Part shown: piece after piece, positions 1 through 8,284 of the stretch
Layout: every line of letters starts with the position of its first letter
How positions within the stretch are numbered: the first letter of the stretch is position 1
DNA from: Streptomyces lateritius
GTDB taxonomy: Bacteria; Actinomycetota; Actinomycetes; Streptomycetales; Streptomycetaceae
DNA: 64,000 bases
Assembly (NCBI RefSeq): GCF_014649715.1
Contig: NZ_BMTO01000001.1
Coordinates: forward strand, 137,526 to 201,525
Direction of reading: 5' to 3'
Made by a program: the position numbers and the translations under genes
The notes under the pieces: model-generated
What the model was told of the DNA's origin: nothing
The model's database searches: none
What the model saw: only the letters and a program-made list of their open reading frames with translations

Positions 1-342
1 CTCGCCCCACAGCTCCAGGAGCTCGGACGGCTCGGTGAGGACCCGGTCGAGCGCTTCGACCGCGAGCGGGCGCAGCTCCGCCGGCAGCTCCGGCAGGGGC
101 TCGTCCGGCCCATAGGGGGTGGCGACCGGCTCGCCGCCCGAGCACTGGGCCGCGATCAGCGCGGCCGCGGCGACGGCCTCCACCGCGATGTCGCTGTCCA
201 GATACGCGTCACCCGTCCCGGCCACCTCACGGAGTTTGCCGAACAGCAGCCCGGCTCGCTCGCCCTCCGGCAGATCGTCGAGGTCGCCCGAGAAGTCCGC
301 GGCGGTGTCGTTGTCGAAGTGGCCGATGTCCCAGGTGCCCAT
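1..342 (-). CDS. DUF4259 domain protein (C-terminus cut by window edge)
   Basis: The minus-strand frame opens with MGTWDIGHFDNDTAADF, the conserved opening of DUF4259 proteins, and runs open off the window edge, so 114 N-terminal residues are visible and the true end is not. The family is small, cytosolic and of unknown function. The start is the ATG at 340-342, preceded by a GAGAGA-type ribosome site. The gene is divergent from the acyl-CoA dehydrogenase at 470, with 127 bp between the starts. That gap holds the KstR-like palindrome, but the palindrome lies on the dehydrogenase side, so co-regulation of this gene is not implied. Confidence 0.8.
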   Translation of the reverse strand, partial: MGTWDIGHFDNDTAADFSGDLDDLPEGERAGLLFGKLREVAGTGDAYLDSDIAVEAVAAAALIAAQCSGGEPVATPYGPDEPLPELPAELRPLAVEALDRVLTEPSELLELWGE

Positions 343-444
343 GGTGCGTTCTCTCTCGACGTCTCTCGATCACGGTTCTCCGTGGTGGACGCATCGTGGC
401 AGGGGGCACTGACAATCACCTCCGCATCTGACCTTTCATCAGAT

Positions 445-458
445 TGAAACGTGTTCTA
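445..458. promoter_or_regulatory. KstR-like operator overlapping the -10 region of the acyl-CoA dehydrogenase gene
   Basis: TGAAACGTGTTCTA fits TnnAACnnGTTnnA, the published binding pattern of KstR, the TetR-family repressor of sterol catabolism in mycobacteria and rhodococci. The likely -10 hexamer TAGTCT is at 457-462, so a bound repressor would cover it. The hexamer ends 7 nt before the ATG at 470 and no Shine-Dalgarno is present, so the mRNA is probably leaderless. The pattern match is seen; the identity of the repressor is inferred, and no kstR-like gene lies in this window. Confidence 0.65.
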
Positions 459-469
459 GTCTGCGGCGC

Positions 470-2653
470 ATGGGCATCGCCATCACGCAAGAACAGCGGG
501 AGCTCGCCCGATCCGTCCGCGGCTGGCTCACCCGCGCCGTACCGCCCGAGGAGGTGCGCAAGCACCTCGACGCCCCCGACGCCGCCACCGGCCGCCCCGC
601 CCACTGGGACACCGCCGCCGCGCAGGGGCTTCCCGGCATCCATCTGCCCGAGGAGTACGGAGGAGGGGGCGGCGATCTCGTCGATCTGGCCGTCGTCCTG
701 GAGGAGGCCGGGCGCGCGGTGCTGCCGGGGCCGTACCTCTCCACCGTCCTCGCCGCCGAGCTGCTCCATCAGGCCGGGAAGCGCGAGCTGCTCGCGCCGA
801 TCGCGAGCGGGTCCCGAATCGCCGCCGTCGCCCTCCGCCCCGGCGGAGTGACCGCCGCCGAGAGCGACGACGGACTCGTCCTCGACGGCACCGCGCCGCC
901 CGTCCTCGGCGGCGCCCAGGCCGGCCTGCTGATCCTGGCGGCGACCACCGCACGAGGACCCGTCTGGGTCGCCGTGGACGCGGGGGCCCTCTCCGTACGT
1001 CCCCACGAGAGCGCCGACCCGACCCGGCCGACCGCCGAGGTCACCGCCACAGGCACCCGGGTCCCCGCGCACCGGATCCTCGGCATCGACTCCGATCAGG
1101 TGCGGGACGTGGCGGCTGTGCTGTACGCGGCCGACGCCTGCGGGACCGCCGGGCGGGCCCTGGAGACGGCGGCCGAACACGCCAAGGTGCGCGAGCAGTT
1201 CGGGCGGCCGATCGGGCAGTTCCAAGGGGTCAAGCACCTGTGCGCCGAGATGCTCCTACGGGTCGAGCAGGCACGCGCCCTCACCTGGGACGCCGCCCGG
1301 GCGGCCCGCGAGGAGGGACCGACGCAGTCCCGGCCGGGGCCCCGCTCCCTGACCGCCGCACTCGCCGCGGCGACCGCCCTCGACGCCGCGTACGACTGCG
1401 CCAAGGACTGCGTCCAGATCCTCGGCGGCATCGGCTTCACCTGGGAGCACGACGCCCATCTCCTCCTGCGCCGGGCCCTCGTCGCCCGCCAGCTCCTCGG
1501 GCCGGGGGACACCCACCGCGCACGGGCCGCCCGCCTCGCCGCCGACGGCGCCCGGCGCGAACTCCGCCTCGAACTGCCCCCGGAGGCCGCGCCGTACCGC
1601 ACGGAGGCGCGACAGGCCCTCACCCCCGCCGTCGGTCTCGACCCCGGCGCCGCCCGACGCGCCCTCGCCCCCACCGGCTACGCCGCCCCGCACCTGCCGC
1701 CGCCCCACGGGCTCGGGGCCGGCCCGCTCCAGCAGCTCGCCGTGCAGCGGGAGCTCGACGCGGCGGGCATCCGGCTCAACGGCCTGGGGATCGCCACCTG
1801 GGTCGTACCGTCCCTCCTCGCGTACGGCACCGAGGAGCAGCGCGACCGCTACCTCGGCCCGACCCTGCGCGGAGATCTGCTGTGGTGCCAGCTCTTCTCC
1901 GAGCCCGAGGCCGGGTCCGATCTGGCCTCCCTGCGGACGCGGGCCGAGCGGACCGAGGACGGGCGCTGGCGGATCAACGGGCAGAAGGTGTGGACGAGCG
2001 CCGCCCAGTGGGCCGACCACGGCATCCTGCTCGCCCGGACCGACCCGGACGCACCCAAGCACCGGGGGCTGACGTACTTCCTCGTCGACATGAAGAACAC
2101 ACCGGGCATCGACATCCGGCCACTGCGGGAGATCACCGGCGACGCGCTCTTCAACGAGGTCTACTTCGACGACGTCCTGCTGCCGGCGGACTCCGTCGTC
2201 GGCGAGGTCAACGACGGCTGGCGCGTCGCCCGCAACACCCTGGGCAACGAACGCGTCCACATGGCCGACCAGGTCGCCTTCGACTCCGGGCTGGAGGCGC
2301 TGATCGACCGGGCCGGGGCATCCGACCCGGTCGTACGGGTGCGGGTCGGTGCGCTGGCGGCGGAGGCGCACGCGCTCGCCTGCATCGGGCTGCGGACGAC
2401 GATGCTCCAGGTCTCGGGCCTCGAACCGGGCGCGGGGGCGAGCGTCCGCAAGCTCGTCCAGACCCTCCACCAGCAGAAGGTCGCCGAGCTCACGCTCGAA
2501 CTGCTCGGCCCGGAGGGCGCGGTACGGGAGGGGGCCGGTGAACGCGCCGTGCACGGGCTGCTGATGTCCCGCTGCCTGACCATCGCGGGCGGCACCACGC
2601 AGATCCAGCTCAATGTCGTCGCCGAGCGCCTGCTCGGCCTGCCGAGAGACTGA
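470..2653 (+). CDS. Fused double acyl-CoA dehydrogenase, FadE34/ChsE3-like
   Basis: This flavoenzyme candidate inserts the alpha,beta double bond in acyl-CoA. At 727 residues it is twice the usual length because two acyl-CoA dehydrogenase modules are fused. Module 1 (about 1-350) ends with the family motif [16 protein letters not shown]. Module 2 (about 385-727) has the FAD/substrate stretch [19 protein letters not shown] and the C-terminal [12 protein letters not shown]...LGLPRD. Steroid acyl-CoA dehydrogenases are usually alpha2beta2 heterotetramers; mycobacterial FadE34 (ChsE3, about 711 aa) is the known naturally fused form, and this protein has the same architecture. The ATG at 470 follows a -10 box with no ribosome site. 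The thiolase starts 13 nt after the stop. The substrate, probably a sterol or bile-acid side chain, is inferred. Confidence 0.85.
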   Translation: MGIAITQEQRELARSVRGWLTRAVPPEEVRKHLDAPDAATGRPAHWDTAAAQGLPGIHLPEEYGGGGGDLVDLAVVLEEAGRAVLPGPYLSTVLAAELLHQAGKRELLAPIASGSRIAAVALRPGGVTAAESDDGLVLDGTAPPVLGGAQAGLLILAATTARGPVWVAVDAGALSVRPHESADPTRPTAEVTATGTRVPAHRILGIDSDQVRDVAAVLYAADACGTAGRALETAAEHAKVREQFGRPIGQFQGVKHLCAEMLLRVEQARALTWDAARAAREEGPTQSRPGPRSLTAALAAATALDAAYDCAKDCVQILGGIGFTWEHDAHLLLRRALVARQLLGPGDTHRARAARLAADGARRELRLELPPEAAPYRTEARQALTPAVGLDPGAARRALAPTGYAAPHLPPPHGLGAGPLQQLAVQRELDAAGIRLNGLGIATWVVPSLLAYGTEEQRDRYLGPTLRGDLLWCQLFSEPEAGSDLASLRTRAERTEDGRWRINGQKVWTSAAQWADHGILLARTDPDAPKHRGLTYFLVDMKNTPGIDIRPLREITGDALFNEVYFDDVLLPADSVVGEVNDGWRVARNTLGNERVHMADQVAFDSGLEALIDRAGASDPVVRVRVGALAAEAHALACIGLRTTMLQVSGLEPGAGASVRKLVQTLHQQKVAELTLELLGPEGAVREGAGERAVHGLLMSRCLTIAGGTTQIQLNVVAERLLGLPRD

Positions 2654-2666
2654 GGGGTTGTCGCGG

Positions 2667-3857
2667 ATGAAGGCGTACATCGTCGGCGTCGGGATGACGA
2701 AGTTCGAGAAGCCCGAGACGCGTGACTGGCAGTACTGGGACATGGCGAAGGAGGCGGGGGCGGCCGCCCTCGCCGACGCCGGGATCTCCTACGGCCAGGT
2801 GCAGCAGGTGCCCGTCGGCTACTGCTTCCAGGCCTCGACAGCCGGGCAGCGCGCCGTGTACGAACTCGGCCTGACCGGTGTCCCCGTCTACAACGTCAAC
2901 AACAACTGCGCCACGGCGTCGACGGCGCTGATGATGGCCCGGCAGTTCGTGGAGGGCGGGATCTCCGACTGCGTGCTGGCCCTCGGCTTCGAGAAGATGG
3001 CGCGGGGCGCGCTGGGCGGTGGTTCGGGGGACGGTGACTTCAAGACCTCGCCGGTCGCCCGGCACTACGGGATCATGGCCGCGGCCCACGGCTTCGAGAT
3101 GTCGCCTCCCACCGCGCAGATCTTCGGCAACGCGGCCCGTGAGCACATGGAGCGGTACGGCACGACCGAGGCGCAGCTCGCGGCGGTCGGGGCCAAGAAC
3201 CACCGGCACTCGGCGAACAACCCGCGGGCCCAGTTCCAGGACGTGTACACGGTCGAGGAGATCCTCGCCGCCAAGACGATCCACCGGCCGCTGACGAAGC
3301 TGCAGTGCTCGCCCACCTCCGACGGTTCCGCGGCGGCGGTCGTGGTCTCGGAGCGGTTCCTCGTCGAGCACGGGCTGCACGACAAGGCCGTCGAGATCGT
3401 GGCGCAGGCGATGACGACGGACACGGGGGAGTCCTTCGACTCGGGTTCCTGCATCGACGCGGTGGGCCGGCCGATGTCCCGGGCGGCGGCCCGCCAGGTG
3501 TACGAGAGGTCGGGGCTCGGCATCGAGGACGTGGACGTGGTCGAGCTGCACGACTGCTTCTCCGTCAACGAGCTGCTGACCTACGAGGCCCTGGGGATGT
3601 GCGAGGAGGGCGCCTCCGGCAAGCTCGTCGAGTCCGGCGCGACGACCTACGGCGGCCGCTGGGTCGTGAACCCCTCGGGCGGCCTGATCTCCAAGGGCCA
3701 CCCGCTGGGCGCCACCGGTCTCGCCCAGGCCGCCGAACTGGTCTGGCAGCTCCGGGGCGAGGCGGGCCGACGCCAGGTGGCGGGCGCGCGCGTCGGCCTG
3801 GCCCACAACATCGGCCTGGGTGGGGCGGCGGTGGTGACGATGCTCCGGAGGCCGTAG
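2667..3857 (+). CDS. SCP-x / lipid-transfer-protein type thiolase
   Basis: This 396-residue thiolase would cleave 3-ketoacyl-CoA, the last step of a beta-oxidation turn. It opens [16 protein letters not shown] and has the nucleophile-cysteine region [34 protein letters not shown], and the C-terminal [17 protein letters not shown] and [10 protein letters not shown]. As I remember the sequences, these blocks are nearly the same as in the thiolase domain of animal peroxisomal SCP-x, which acts on branched bile-acid and sterol side chains; the SCP2 lipid-binding domain is absent. Mycobacterial Ltp proteins of cholesterol catabolism belong to the same group. The ATG at 2667 was chosen because an upstream in-frame ATG lies inside the dehydrogenase gene. 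The gene is co-transcribed with the dehydrogenase, so the pair is probably under the operator at 445. Confidence 0.88.
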   Translation: MKAYIVGVGMTKFEKPETRDWQYWDMAKEAGAAALADAGISYGQVQQVPVGYCFQASTAGQRAVYELGLTGVPVYNVNNNCATASTALMMARQFVEGGISDCVLALGFEKMARGALGGGSGDGDFKTSPVARHYGIMAAAHGFEMSPPTAQIFGNAAREHMERYGTTEAQLAAVGAKNHRHSANNPRAQFQDVYTVEEILAAKTIHRPLTKLQCSPTSDGSAAAVVVSERFLVEHGLHDKAVEIVAQAMTTDTGESFDSGSCIDAVGRPMSRAAARQVYERSGLGIEDVDVVELHDCFSVNELLTYEALGMCEEGASGKLVESGATTYGGRWVVNPSGGLISKGHPLGATGLAQAAELVWQLRGEAGRRQVAGARVGLAHNIGLGGAAVVTMLRRP

Positions 3858-3965
3858 GGCGGTAGGGCCGGAAGTCGTAGGGCCGGAGGCCGCAGGACGG
3901 CTTGCCGCGGGGCCTGCGGTCGTAGGGCTGAATGCCGATGTACGGGCCGCAGGTGGTCTGCGACC
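3858..3965. repeat. Short degenerate direct repeats between thiolase and exporter genes
   Basis: The 108-bp gap holds three near-copies of GTAGGGCCGGAAG (cgtagggc followed by c or t, then g) with GC-rich inverted segments around TTGCCGCGGGGC. It may act as a weak terminator, but there is no clean hairpin with a T-run. No ORF fits here. Confidence 0.4.
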
Positions 3966-5408
3966 ATGACGCGCATGGTCCATGCCGAGTCGGTAACCGA
4001 GAAGTCCGCGTCCTCCATACCCCCCTCCCGCGCCTGGCTCGTGGTCCTCGCCGCGTGCGCGGGGCAATTCCTGGTGGTGCTCGACGTCTCGGTGGTGAAC
4101 GTCGCCCTGCCGTCGATGCGGACCGACCTCGGGCTCTCGGCGACCGGGCTGCAGTGGGTGCTCAACGCGTACACGATCGCCTTCGCGGGCTTCATGCTGC
4201 TCGGCGGACGGGCGGCCGACCTCTTCGGCCGGAAGCGCATGTTCCTGCTCGGCCTGGGGCTCTTCACCGCCGCCTCCGTCGGGGGCGGTCTCGCGCAGGA
4301 GGGCTGGCAGCTCGTCGCCGCCCGCGCCGTGCAGGGACTCGGCGCGGCGGTCCTCGCGCCCGCGACGCTCACGATCGTCACCGTCGCCGTCCCGGCCGGG
4401 CCCGCACGGACCCGGGCCATCGGCACCTGGACGGCGGTCGGGGCGGCCGGCGGCGCGGCGGGCGGCTTCGTCGGCGGTGCCCTGGTGGACCTGCTGTCCT
4501 GGCGCTGGGTGCTCCTGATCAATGTGCCGGTCGGAGCCCTGGTCCTGGTGGGCGCGGCCGTGTGGCTCCGGGAGAGCCGCGCCGACGGCGTCGGGCGTCG
4601 CCTGGACCTGCCGGGCGCGGTCCTGGTCACGGCGGGCCTGGCCTCCGTCGCGTACGGCGTCGTGCAGACCGAGGAGGCGGGCTGGGGCGACCCGGTCACC
4701 CTGGCCCCGCTCCTCGGCGGCCTCGCGCTCCTCGCGGTCTTCGTCGCGGTCGAGGCGCGCACGGCGGCGCCGCTGGTGCCGCTGAAGGTGTTCCGCTCGC
4801 GCGTGGTCGCCGCCGCCAACGTGGCCATGTTCGTGTGCGCTTCGACCTCCTTCAGCATGTGGTTCTTCATGACCGTCTACGCCCAGAACGTCCTCGGCTA
4901 CACCCCGCTCCTGGCCGGCCTCGCGCTCGTCCCCAGCTCGGTCAGCGTCCTCGTCGCCTCCAAGCTGGCCCCGCGCCTGATGCCGACGACCGGCGCCCGC
5001 AACCTGGCCGTCCTCGGCGCGCTCGTCGCGGCGACCGGCTTCGGCTGGCAGTCGACGATGACCGTCGACGGCACCTTCCTGACCATCATCCTCGGCCCCG
5101 GCATCCTGATGATGGTCGGCATGGGTCTCCTCATCACCCCCCTCGCCACCCTCGCCACGTCGAGCGCGGCCCCCGCCGAGGCGGGCCTCGTCTCCGGCCT
5201 CGTCAACACCTCCCGCACGATGGGTGGCGCCCTGGGCCTCTCCGTCCTCTCCACGGTCGCGGCCTCCCGAACATCCGGCGCCACCACCCCCGAGGCCCTG
5301 ACGGAGGGTTACGCCCTGGCCTTCCGCACGGCCTCGGGCGTCCTGATGGCGGGCGCGCTGCTGATGCTGCTGTGGCTCCCGAGGCCGGAGCGCACGCGGG
5401 AGGGTTAA
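3966..5408 (+). CDS. MFS drug exporter, DHA2 (EmrB/QacA) family
   Basis: This 480-residue integral membrane protein probably has 14 transmembrane helices and exports drugs or toxic metabolites by proton antiport. The DHA2 signature of helix 1 is clear (FLVVLDVSVVNVALPSM), followed by the motif-A loop GGRAADLFGRKRMF between helices 2 and 3 and motif-C-like GAAGGAAGGFVGG in helix 5. The first ATG (3966) is used; a second in-frame ATG follows at residue 4. There is no obvious regulator next door. Its 3' end overlaps the 3' end of the opposing truncated response regulator by 4 bp, which suggests the two were brought together by a deletion. Confidence 0.88.
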   Translation: MTRMVHAESVTEKSASSIPPSRAWLVVLAACAGQFLVVLDVSVVNVALPSMRTDLGLSATGLQWVLNAYTIAFAGFMLLGGRAADLFGRKRMFLLGLGLFTAASVGGGLAQEGWQLVAARAVQGLGAAVLAPATLTIVTVAVPAGPARTRAIGTWTAVGAAGGAAGGFVGGALVDLLSWRWVLLINVPVGALVLVGAAVWLRESRADGVGRRLDLPGAVLVTAGLASVAYGVVQTEEAGWGDPVTLAPLLGGLALLAVFVAVEARTAAPLVPLKVFRSRVVAAANVAMFVCASTSFSMWFFMTVYAQNVLGYTPLLAGLALVPSSVSVLVASKLAPRLMPTTGARNLAVLGALVAATGFGWQSTMTVDGTFLTIILGPGILMMVGMGLLITPLATLATSSAAPAEAGLVSGLVNTSRTMGGALGLSVLSTVAASRTSGATTPEALTEGYALAFRTASGVLMAGALLMLLWLPRPERTREG

Positions 5409-5848
5409 GGGATCGGGTCCGAGGCGAGGGCCGGGTCGATGACCGTTTCGCCTCGGAGGGCCTTGCGGATCGCCTCGGCCAGTTCCTCGACGGGGCCGTC
5501 CTTCACCAGGAAGCCGGCCGCGCCCGCCTCCATCGCACGGCGGAGGTGGCCCGGACGGCCGAAGGTGGTGAGGATGAGGACCCGGCAGCCCGGCGCTTCG
5601 TCGCGGAGGTCGGCGGCGACGTCGAGGCCGCCACGGCCCGGCAGCTCGATGTCGAGGAGGGCCACGTCCGGACGGTGGACCAGCGCCGCGTCCACGACCT
5701 CGTCGCCTCGGTCGACCTGGGAGACCACCTCGATGTCCGGCTCCATGCCGAGCAGCATCGCGAGCGCGCCCCGCGTCCCGCCCTGGTCCTCGGCGAGGAG
5801 CACCCGTACGGACTTCACCGGACGGTGGTCCCGCGGCATCTCGGTCAC
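5405..5848 (-). CDS. Response regulator receiver domain without output domain (probable truncated NarL/LuxR-type)
   Basis: This 147-residue protein is only a CheY-like receiver: acidic pocket LLAEDQ, phospho-acceptor aspartate in ALLDIELPGRGG, threonine switch LILTTFGRPGH and lysine FLVKDGPVEEL. It ends at VIDPALASDPIP, exactly where DesR/NarL-type regulators continue through a short linker into the LuxR helix-turn-helix. The partner histidine kinase normally next to such genes is absent. The stop overlaps the MFS stop by 4 bp. The GTG at 5848 gives the full frame; an ATG lies 3 codons in. It is either a gene truncated by rearrangement or a free-standing receiver. A dispersed repeat begins 10 bp upstream of the start. 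Confidence 0.8.
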   Translation of the reverse strand: MTEMPRDHRPVKSVRVLLAEDQGGTRGALAMLLGMEPDIEVVSQVDRGDEVVDAALVHRPDVALLDIELPGRGGLDVAADLRDEAPGCRVLILTTFGRPGHLRRAMEAGAAGFLVKDGPVEELAEAIRKALRGETVIDPALASDPIP

Positions 5849-5858
5849 GAGGACCAGG

Positions 5859-5940
5859 CTAGGCCGTGTCCGTAAAGTCCGCCTGGCCCGCGGGCCCTGG
5901 CACGCACGCTCGCCGCGTTGTCGGGATCACCCGGATACGC
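5859..5940 (+). repeat. Dispersed CTAG-ended element, copy A (half copy)
   Basis: It starts CTAGGCCGTGTCCGTAAAG and continues through the family core GGCACGCACGCTCGCCGCG and TCGGGATCACCCGGAT. It matches the left half of copy B (18402-18581) closely over about 80 bp and then loses similarity. It begins 10 bp before the start of the orphan receiver gene, where a sensor kinase gene would normally be. Confidence 0.7.
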
Positions 5941-6291
5941 GCGGCCGGCCACCGTCGTCCACGTACCCCTGACCGTGGACGGTCTGTCCAGGGTGGCGAA
6001 GTTCGCGTCCTGGATGTGTACACCTCCGGACCGCGGCGGGCCGGGCGGGCGGAGAGACATCCTGGACGCGTGATCAGCGCGATAAACGGTGGCGGAGAGG
6101 CCCCTGACGTGTGCTGTGGAGCTCGGAACACATCCGCTGGAACCCGGCCGTCCCTCATCGCGGCATGGCGTCGATGCCGAGCAGACGCAGGTGGGACGTC
6201 GTGTCCTCTTGCTCAGGTCGCGCAACGGCGCGCGACAGGAGCCGGAGATACGCAGACCGAGCCGCCCGCAGCCCAGAGAGGACCGTGAACG
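5941..6291. other. Intergenic stretch without a recognisable gene
   Basis: About 350 bp between repeat copy A and the small membrane-protein gene at 6292. Open frames here lack family motifs and consistent codon bias, and I see no tRNA or strong hairpin. The last 20 bp hold the ribosome site (AGAGAGGA) of the next gene. The stretch may contain decayed remains of the missing two-component genes, but nothing readable is left. Confidence 0.4.
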
Positions 6292-6453
6292 ATGACGACG
6301 ACGCGCCGCGGAGTGGACAGCGATTCGCTACGACCGCAGATCGAACTCCGGTGGGGAGGTCTGCACGTGACCGTGCAGCACGTCCCCGCGTGGTTCGTGG
6401 CCCTGATCACCACAGCCGGTGGCGTGGCCGGCACGTGGTGGGCCCAGCGGTAG
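6292..6453 (+). CDS. Small single-span membrane protein, 53 residues
   Basis: The frame from ATG 6292 encodes 53 residues: a hydrophilic head (TTTRRGVDSDSL), a segment QIELRWGGLHVTVQHV, then one hydrophobic helix WFVALITTAGGVAG ending TWWAQR. AGAGAGGA lies at a good distance upstream and codon use is typical. I believe short proteins of this form recur in Streptomyces, but I know no function. The helix near the C-terminus would place it in the membrane. The HAD gene converges on it, with its stop 30 bp away. Confidence 0.6.
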   Translation: MTTTRRGVDSDSLRPQIELRWGGLHVTVQHVPAWFVALITTAGGVAGTWWAQR

Positions 6454-6483
6454 TCCCGGAGCCATCGCGTCGGCCCCGTCCCG

Positions 6484-7173
6484 TCACAGCAGTCCGAGAA
6501 CCGCTGTCAGCGCGTCGGGGCGTCGGTCCACCGGCAAGGGGTCGACGAAGTGGACGGCGCATCCCAGCGCCTCGGCTCCGCCGTCCGCCGCGGGATGGTC
6601 GCCGACCATGAGGACCTCCGTGGGGTGCAGGCCGAGGGCGTCGCAGGCCGCCCGGAAGAACCGGCGGTCCGGCTTCTGGACGCCGTACTCGTAGGAGAGG
6701 AGGTAGGCGTCGACGAGCGGGTCGAGGCCGTGGTGCCGGAACACCGGGCGCAGGTCCCAGCCGATGTTGCTGACGACGGCGACGGGGATGTCTCTGCCGC
6801 GCAGCTCTTTCAGGGTGCTCTCGGCGTCGGGGTAGGGCCACCAGGCGGCCGGGTCGCGATGGCGGTCGTACAGCGCCTCGGCCAGTGCCGGCGAGGGCAG
6901 CCCGGCCTCCCGGGCGAGCGCGGTGTAGGCGGCGCGGTGCTGCTCGCCGCTCAGGTCGCGCTCGCGCCAGAGGGTCTCCAGGCGGGCGGGGAGCCGCCGG
7001 GGGTTCGCGCCGCCTGGCTGCGCTCCCGCCGCCTCCAGGCGGGCGGCGCACCCGGCCAGCTCGGCCTCCGCCATGGCGTGTCCGCACGCCGCCACCACCG
7101 CACGCAACCAGTCCTCGGCCGACTCGATACGGAAAAGAGTCCCGGAGAAGTCGAACAGAACGCCCTTGATCAT
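6484..7173 (-). CDS. HAD-family hydrolase
   Basis: A 229-residue cytosolic haloacid dehalogenase-superfamily enzyme, most likely a small-molecule phosphatase. Motif I is DFSGTLF near residue 8: the nucleophile aspartate is present but the usual second aspartate (DxD) is serine, a substitution seen in dehalogenase and phosphonatase branches, so ordinary phosphatase chemistry is uncertain. Motif II is VAVVSNIG, the lysine motif is GVQKPDRRFF and the terminal acidic motif is MVGDHPAAD. The cap domain occupies about residues 15-100. The ATG at 7173 has GGAGATG just upstream. It is divergent from the MaoC gene, and the gap holds the KstR-like palindrome, so it could be co-regulated. Confidence 0.85.
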   Translation of the reverse strand: MIKGVLFDFSGTLFRIESAEDWLRAVVAACGHAMAEAELAGCAARLEAAGAQPGGANPRRLPARLETLWRERDLSGEQHRAAYTALAREAGLPSPALAEALYDRHRDPAAWWPYPDAESTLKELRGRDIPVAVVSNIGWDLRPVFRHHGLDPLVDAYLLSYEYGVQKPDRRFFRAACDALGLHPTEVLMVGDHPAADGGAEALGCAVHFVDPLPVDRRPDALTAVLGLL

Positions 7174-7263
7174 GGGTGCATCTCCTTGTGCGGAACAGAA
7201 CTGACGTGCCGTCAGGAGGGTTCACAACTCCCTCGTGCTCGGCTATACATGGGGATCACCGAC

Positions 7264-7279
7264 CTAGAACGCGTTCTAG
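7264..7279. promoter_or_regulatory. KstR-like operator (perfect 16-bp palindrome)
   Basis: CTAGAACGCGTTCTAG is a perfect palindrome and contains an exact match to TnnAACnnGTTnnA. It lies about 106 bp before the MaoC start and about 90 bp from the divergent HAD start. Its core shares the AAC..GTTCTA half with the site before the acyl-CoA dehydrogenase at 445, so one repressor probably reads both. Repressor identity is inferred from known KstR sites. Confidence 0.7.
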
Positions 7280-7384
7280 AACGGCGCGTACGGGACGGTC
7301 CCGCACGGCCTCGGTGCGGCCGACGGTGCGGACGGTCGCACCGAGGTCCTTCCCTCCTCCTTACCTTCAAGGAGCAGCATCCCG

Positions 7385-8257
7385 ATGCCCATTGACGCCG
7401 CCAAGGCCGTCGCCGCCGAACCCCGAAGCGCCGAGATCGGCTGGGGCCACAAGGACGTCCAGCTCTACCACCTCGGTCTCGGAGCCGGAACACCCGCCAC
7501 CGACCCCGACGAACTCCGCTACACCCTGGAATCCAGGCTCCACGTCCTGCCCAGCTTCGCCACCGTCGCCGGCGCCGGTATGGGCGTCGTCGGCGGGCTC
7601 TCCGCCCCCGGCATCGACATCAACCTCGCCGCCGTACTGCACGGCGGCCAGTCGATCACCCTCCACCGGCCCATCCCCGTCCAGGGCAGGGCCGTCACCA
7701 CCTCCCGCGTCGCCGCCGTCCACGACAAGGGCAAGGCCGCCGTCCTCGTCCTCCGCTCGGAGGCCGCCGACGACGACGGACCGCTGTGGACGAGCGACGC
7801 CCAGATCTTCGTGCGGGGCGAGGGCGGCTGGGGAGGCGACCGCGGGCCCTCCGAGCGGCTCGAACTGCCGGAGCGCGAGCCCGACCGGATCGTCGAGCGC
7901 CCGGTCCGCGAGGACCAGGCGCTGCTCTACCGCCTCTCCGGGGACTGGAACCCGCTCCACGCCGACCCGGAGTTCGCCAAGGTCGCCGGCTTCGACCGGC
8001 CGATCCTGCACGGGCTCTGCACCTACGGCATGACCCTCAAGGCGGTGGTGGACACGGTGCTCGGCGGGGACGTGGCCCGCGTCCGCTCGTACCGCACGCG
8101 CTTCGCGGGAGTCGTCTTCCCCGGCGAGACCCTGCGCGTCCGGATGTGGGCCACAGAGGGTGCGGAGGGCCAGGTCCAGGTGGCGGTCACGGTCGTCGAG
8201 CGGGACGACGCTCCCGTACTCGCCGACACCCTCGTCAGCCTCGCCGGGCATTCGTAA
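7385..8257 (+). CDS. MaoC-family (R)-specific enoyl-CoA hydratase 2
   Basis: A 290-residue two-hot-dog-fold hydratase that would add water to trans-2-enoyl-CoA to give (3R)-hydroxyacyl-CoA. The C-terminal half carries the hydratase-2 active site: YRLSGDWNPLHADPEFAKVAGF, with Asp-x4-His (D..NPLH), followed by RPILHGLCTYG. The N-terminal hot-dog domain (about 10-140) lacks these residues, as in eukaryotic peroxisomal MFE-2 and in mycobacterial two-domain hydratases. The ATG at 7385 has AAGGAG 8-10 nt upstream. It is first of a three-gene run with the alcohol dehydrogenase (27-bp gap) and the SDR, behind a KstR-like palindrome. The stereochemistry matches the (3R)-type SDR downstream. Confidence 0.88.
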   Translation: MPIDAAKAVAAEPRSAEIGWGHKDVQLYHLGLGAGTPATDPDELRYTLESRLHVLPSFATVAGAGMGVVGGLSAPGIDINLAAVLHGGQSITLHRPIPVQGRAVTTSRVAAVHDKGKAAVLVLRSEAADDDGPLWTSDAQIFVRGEGGWGGDRGPSERLELPEREPDRIVERPVREDQALLYRLSGDWNPLHADPEFAKVAGFDRPILHGLCTYGMTLKAVVDTVLGGDVARVRSYRTRFAGVVFPGETLRVRMWATEGAEGQVQVAVTVVERDDAPVLADTLVSLAGHS

Positions 8258-8284
8258 CCCTGAACTCCCGAAGGGAGCCGCATC

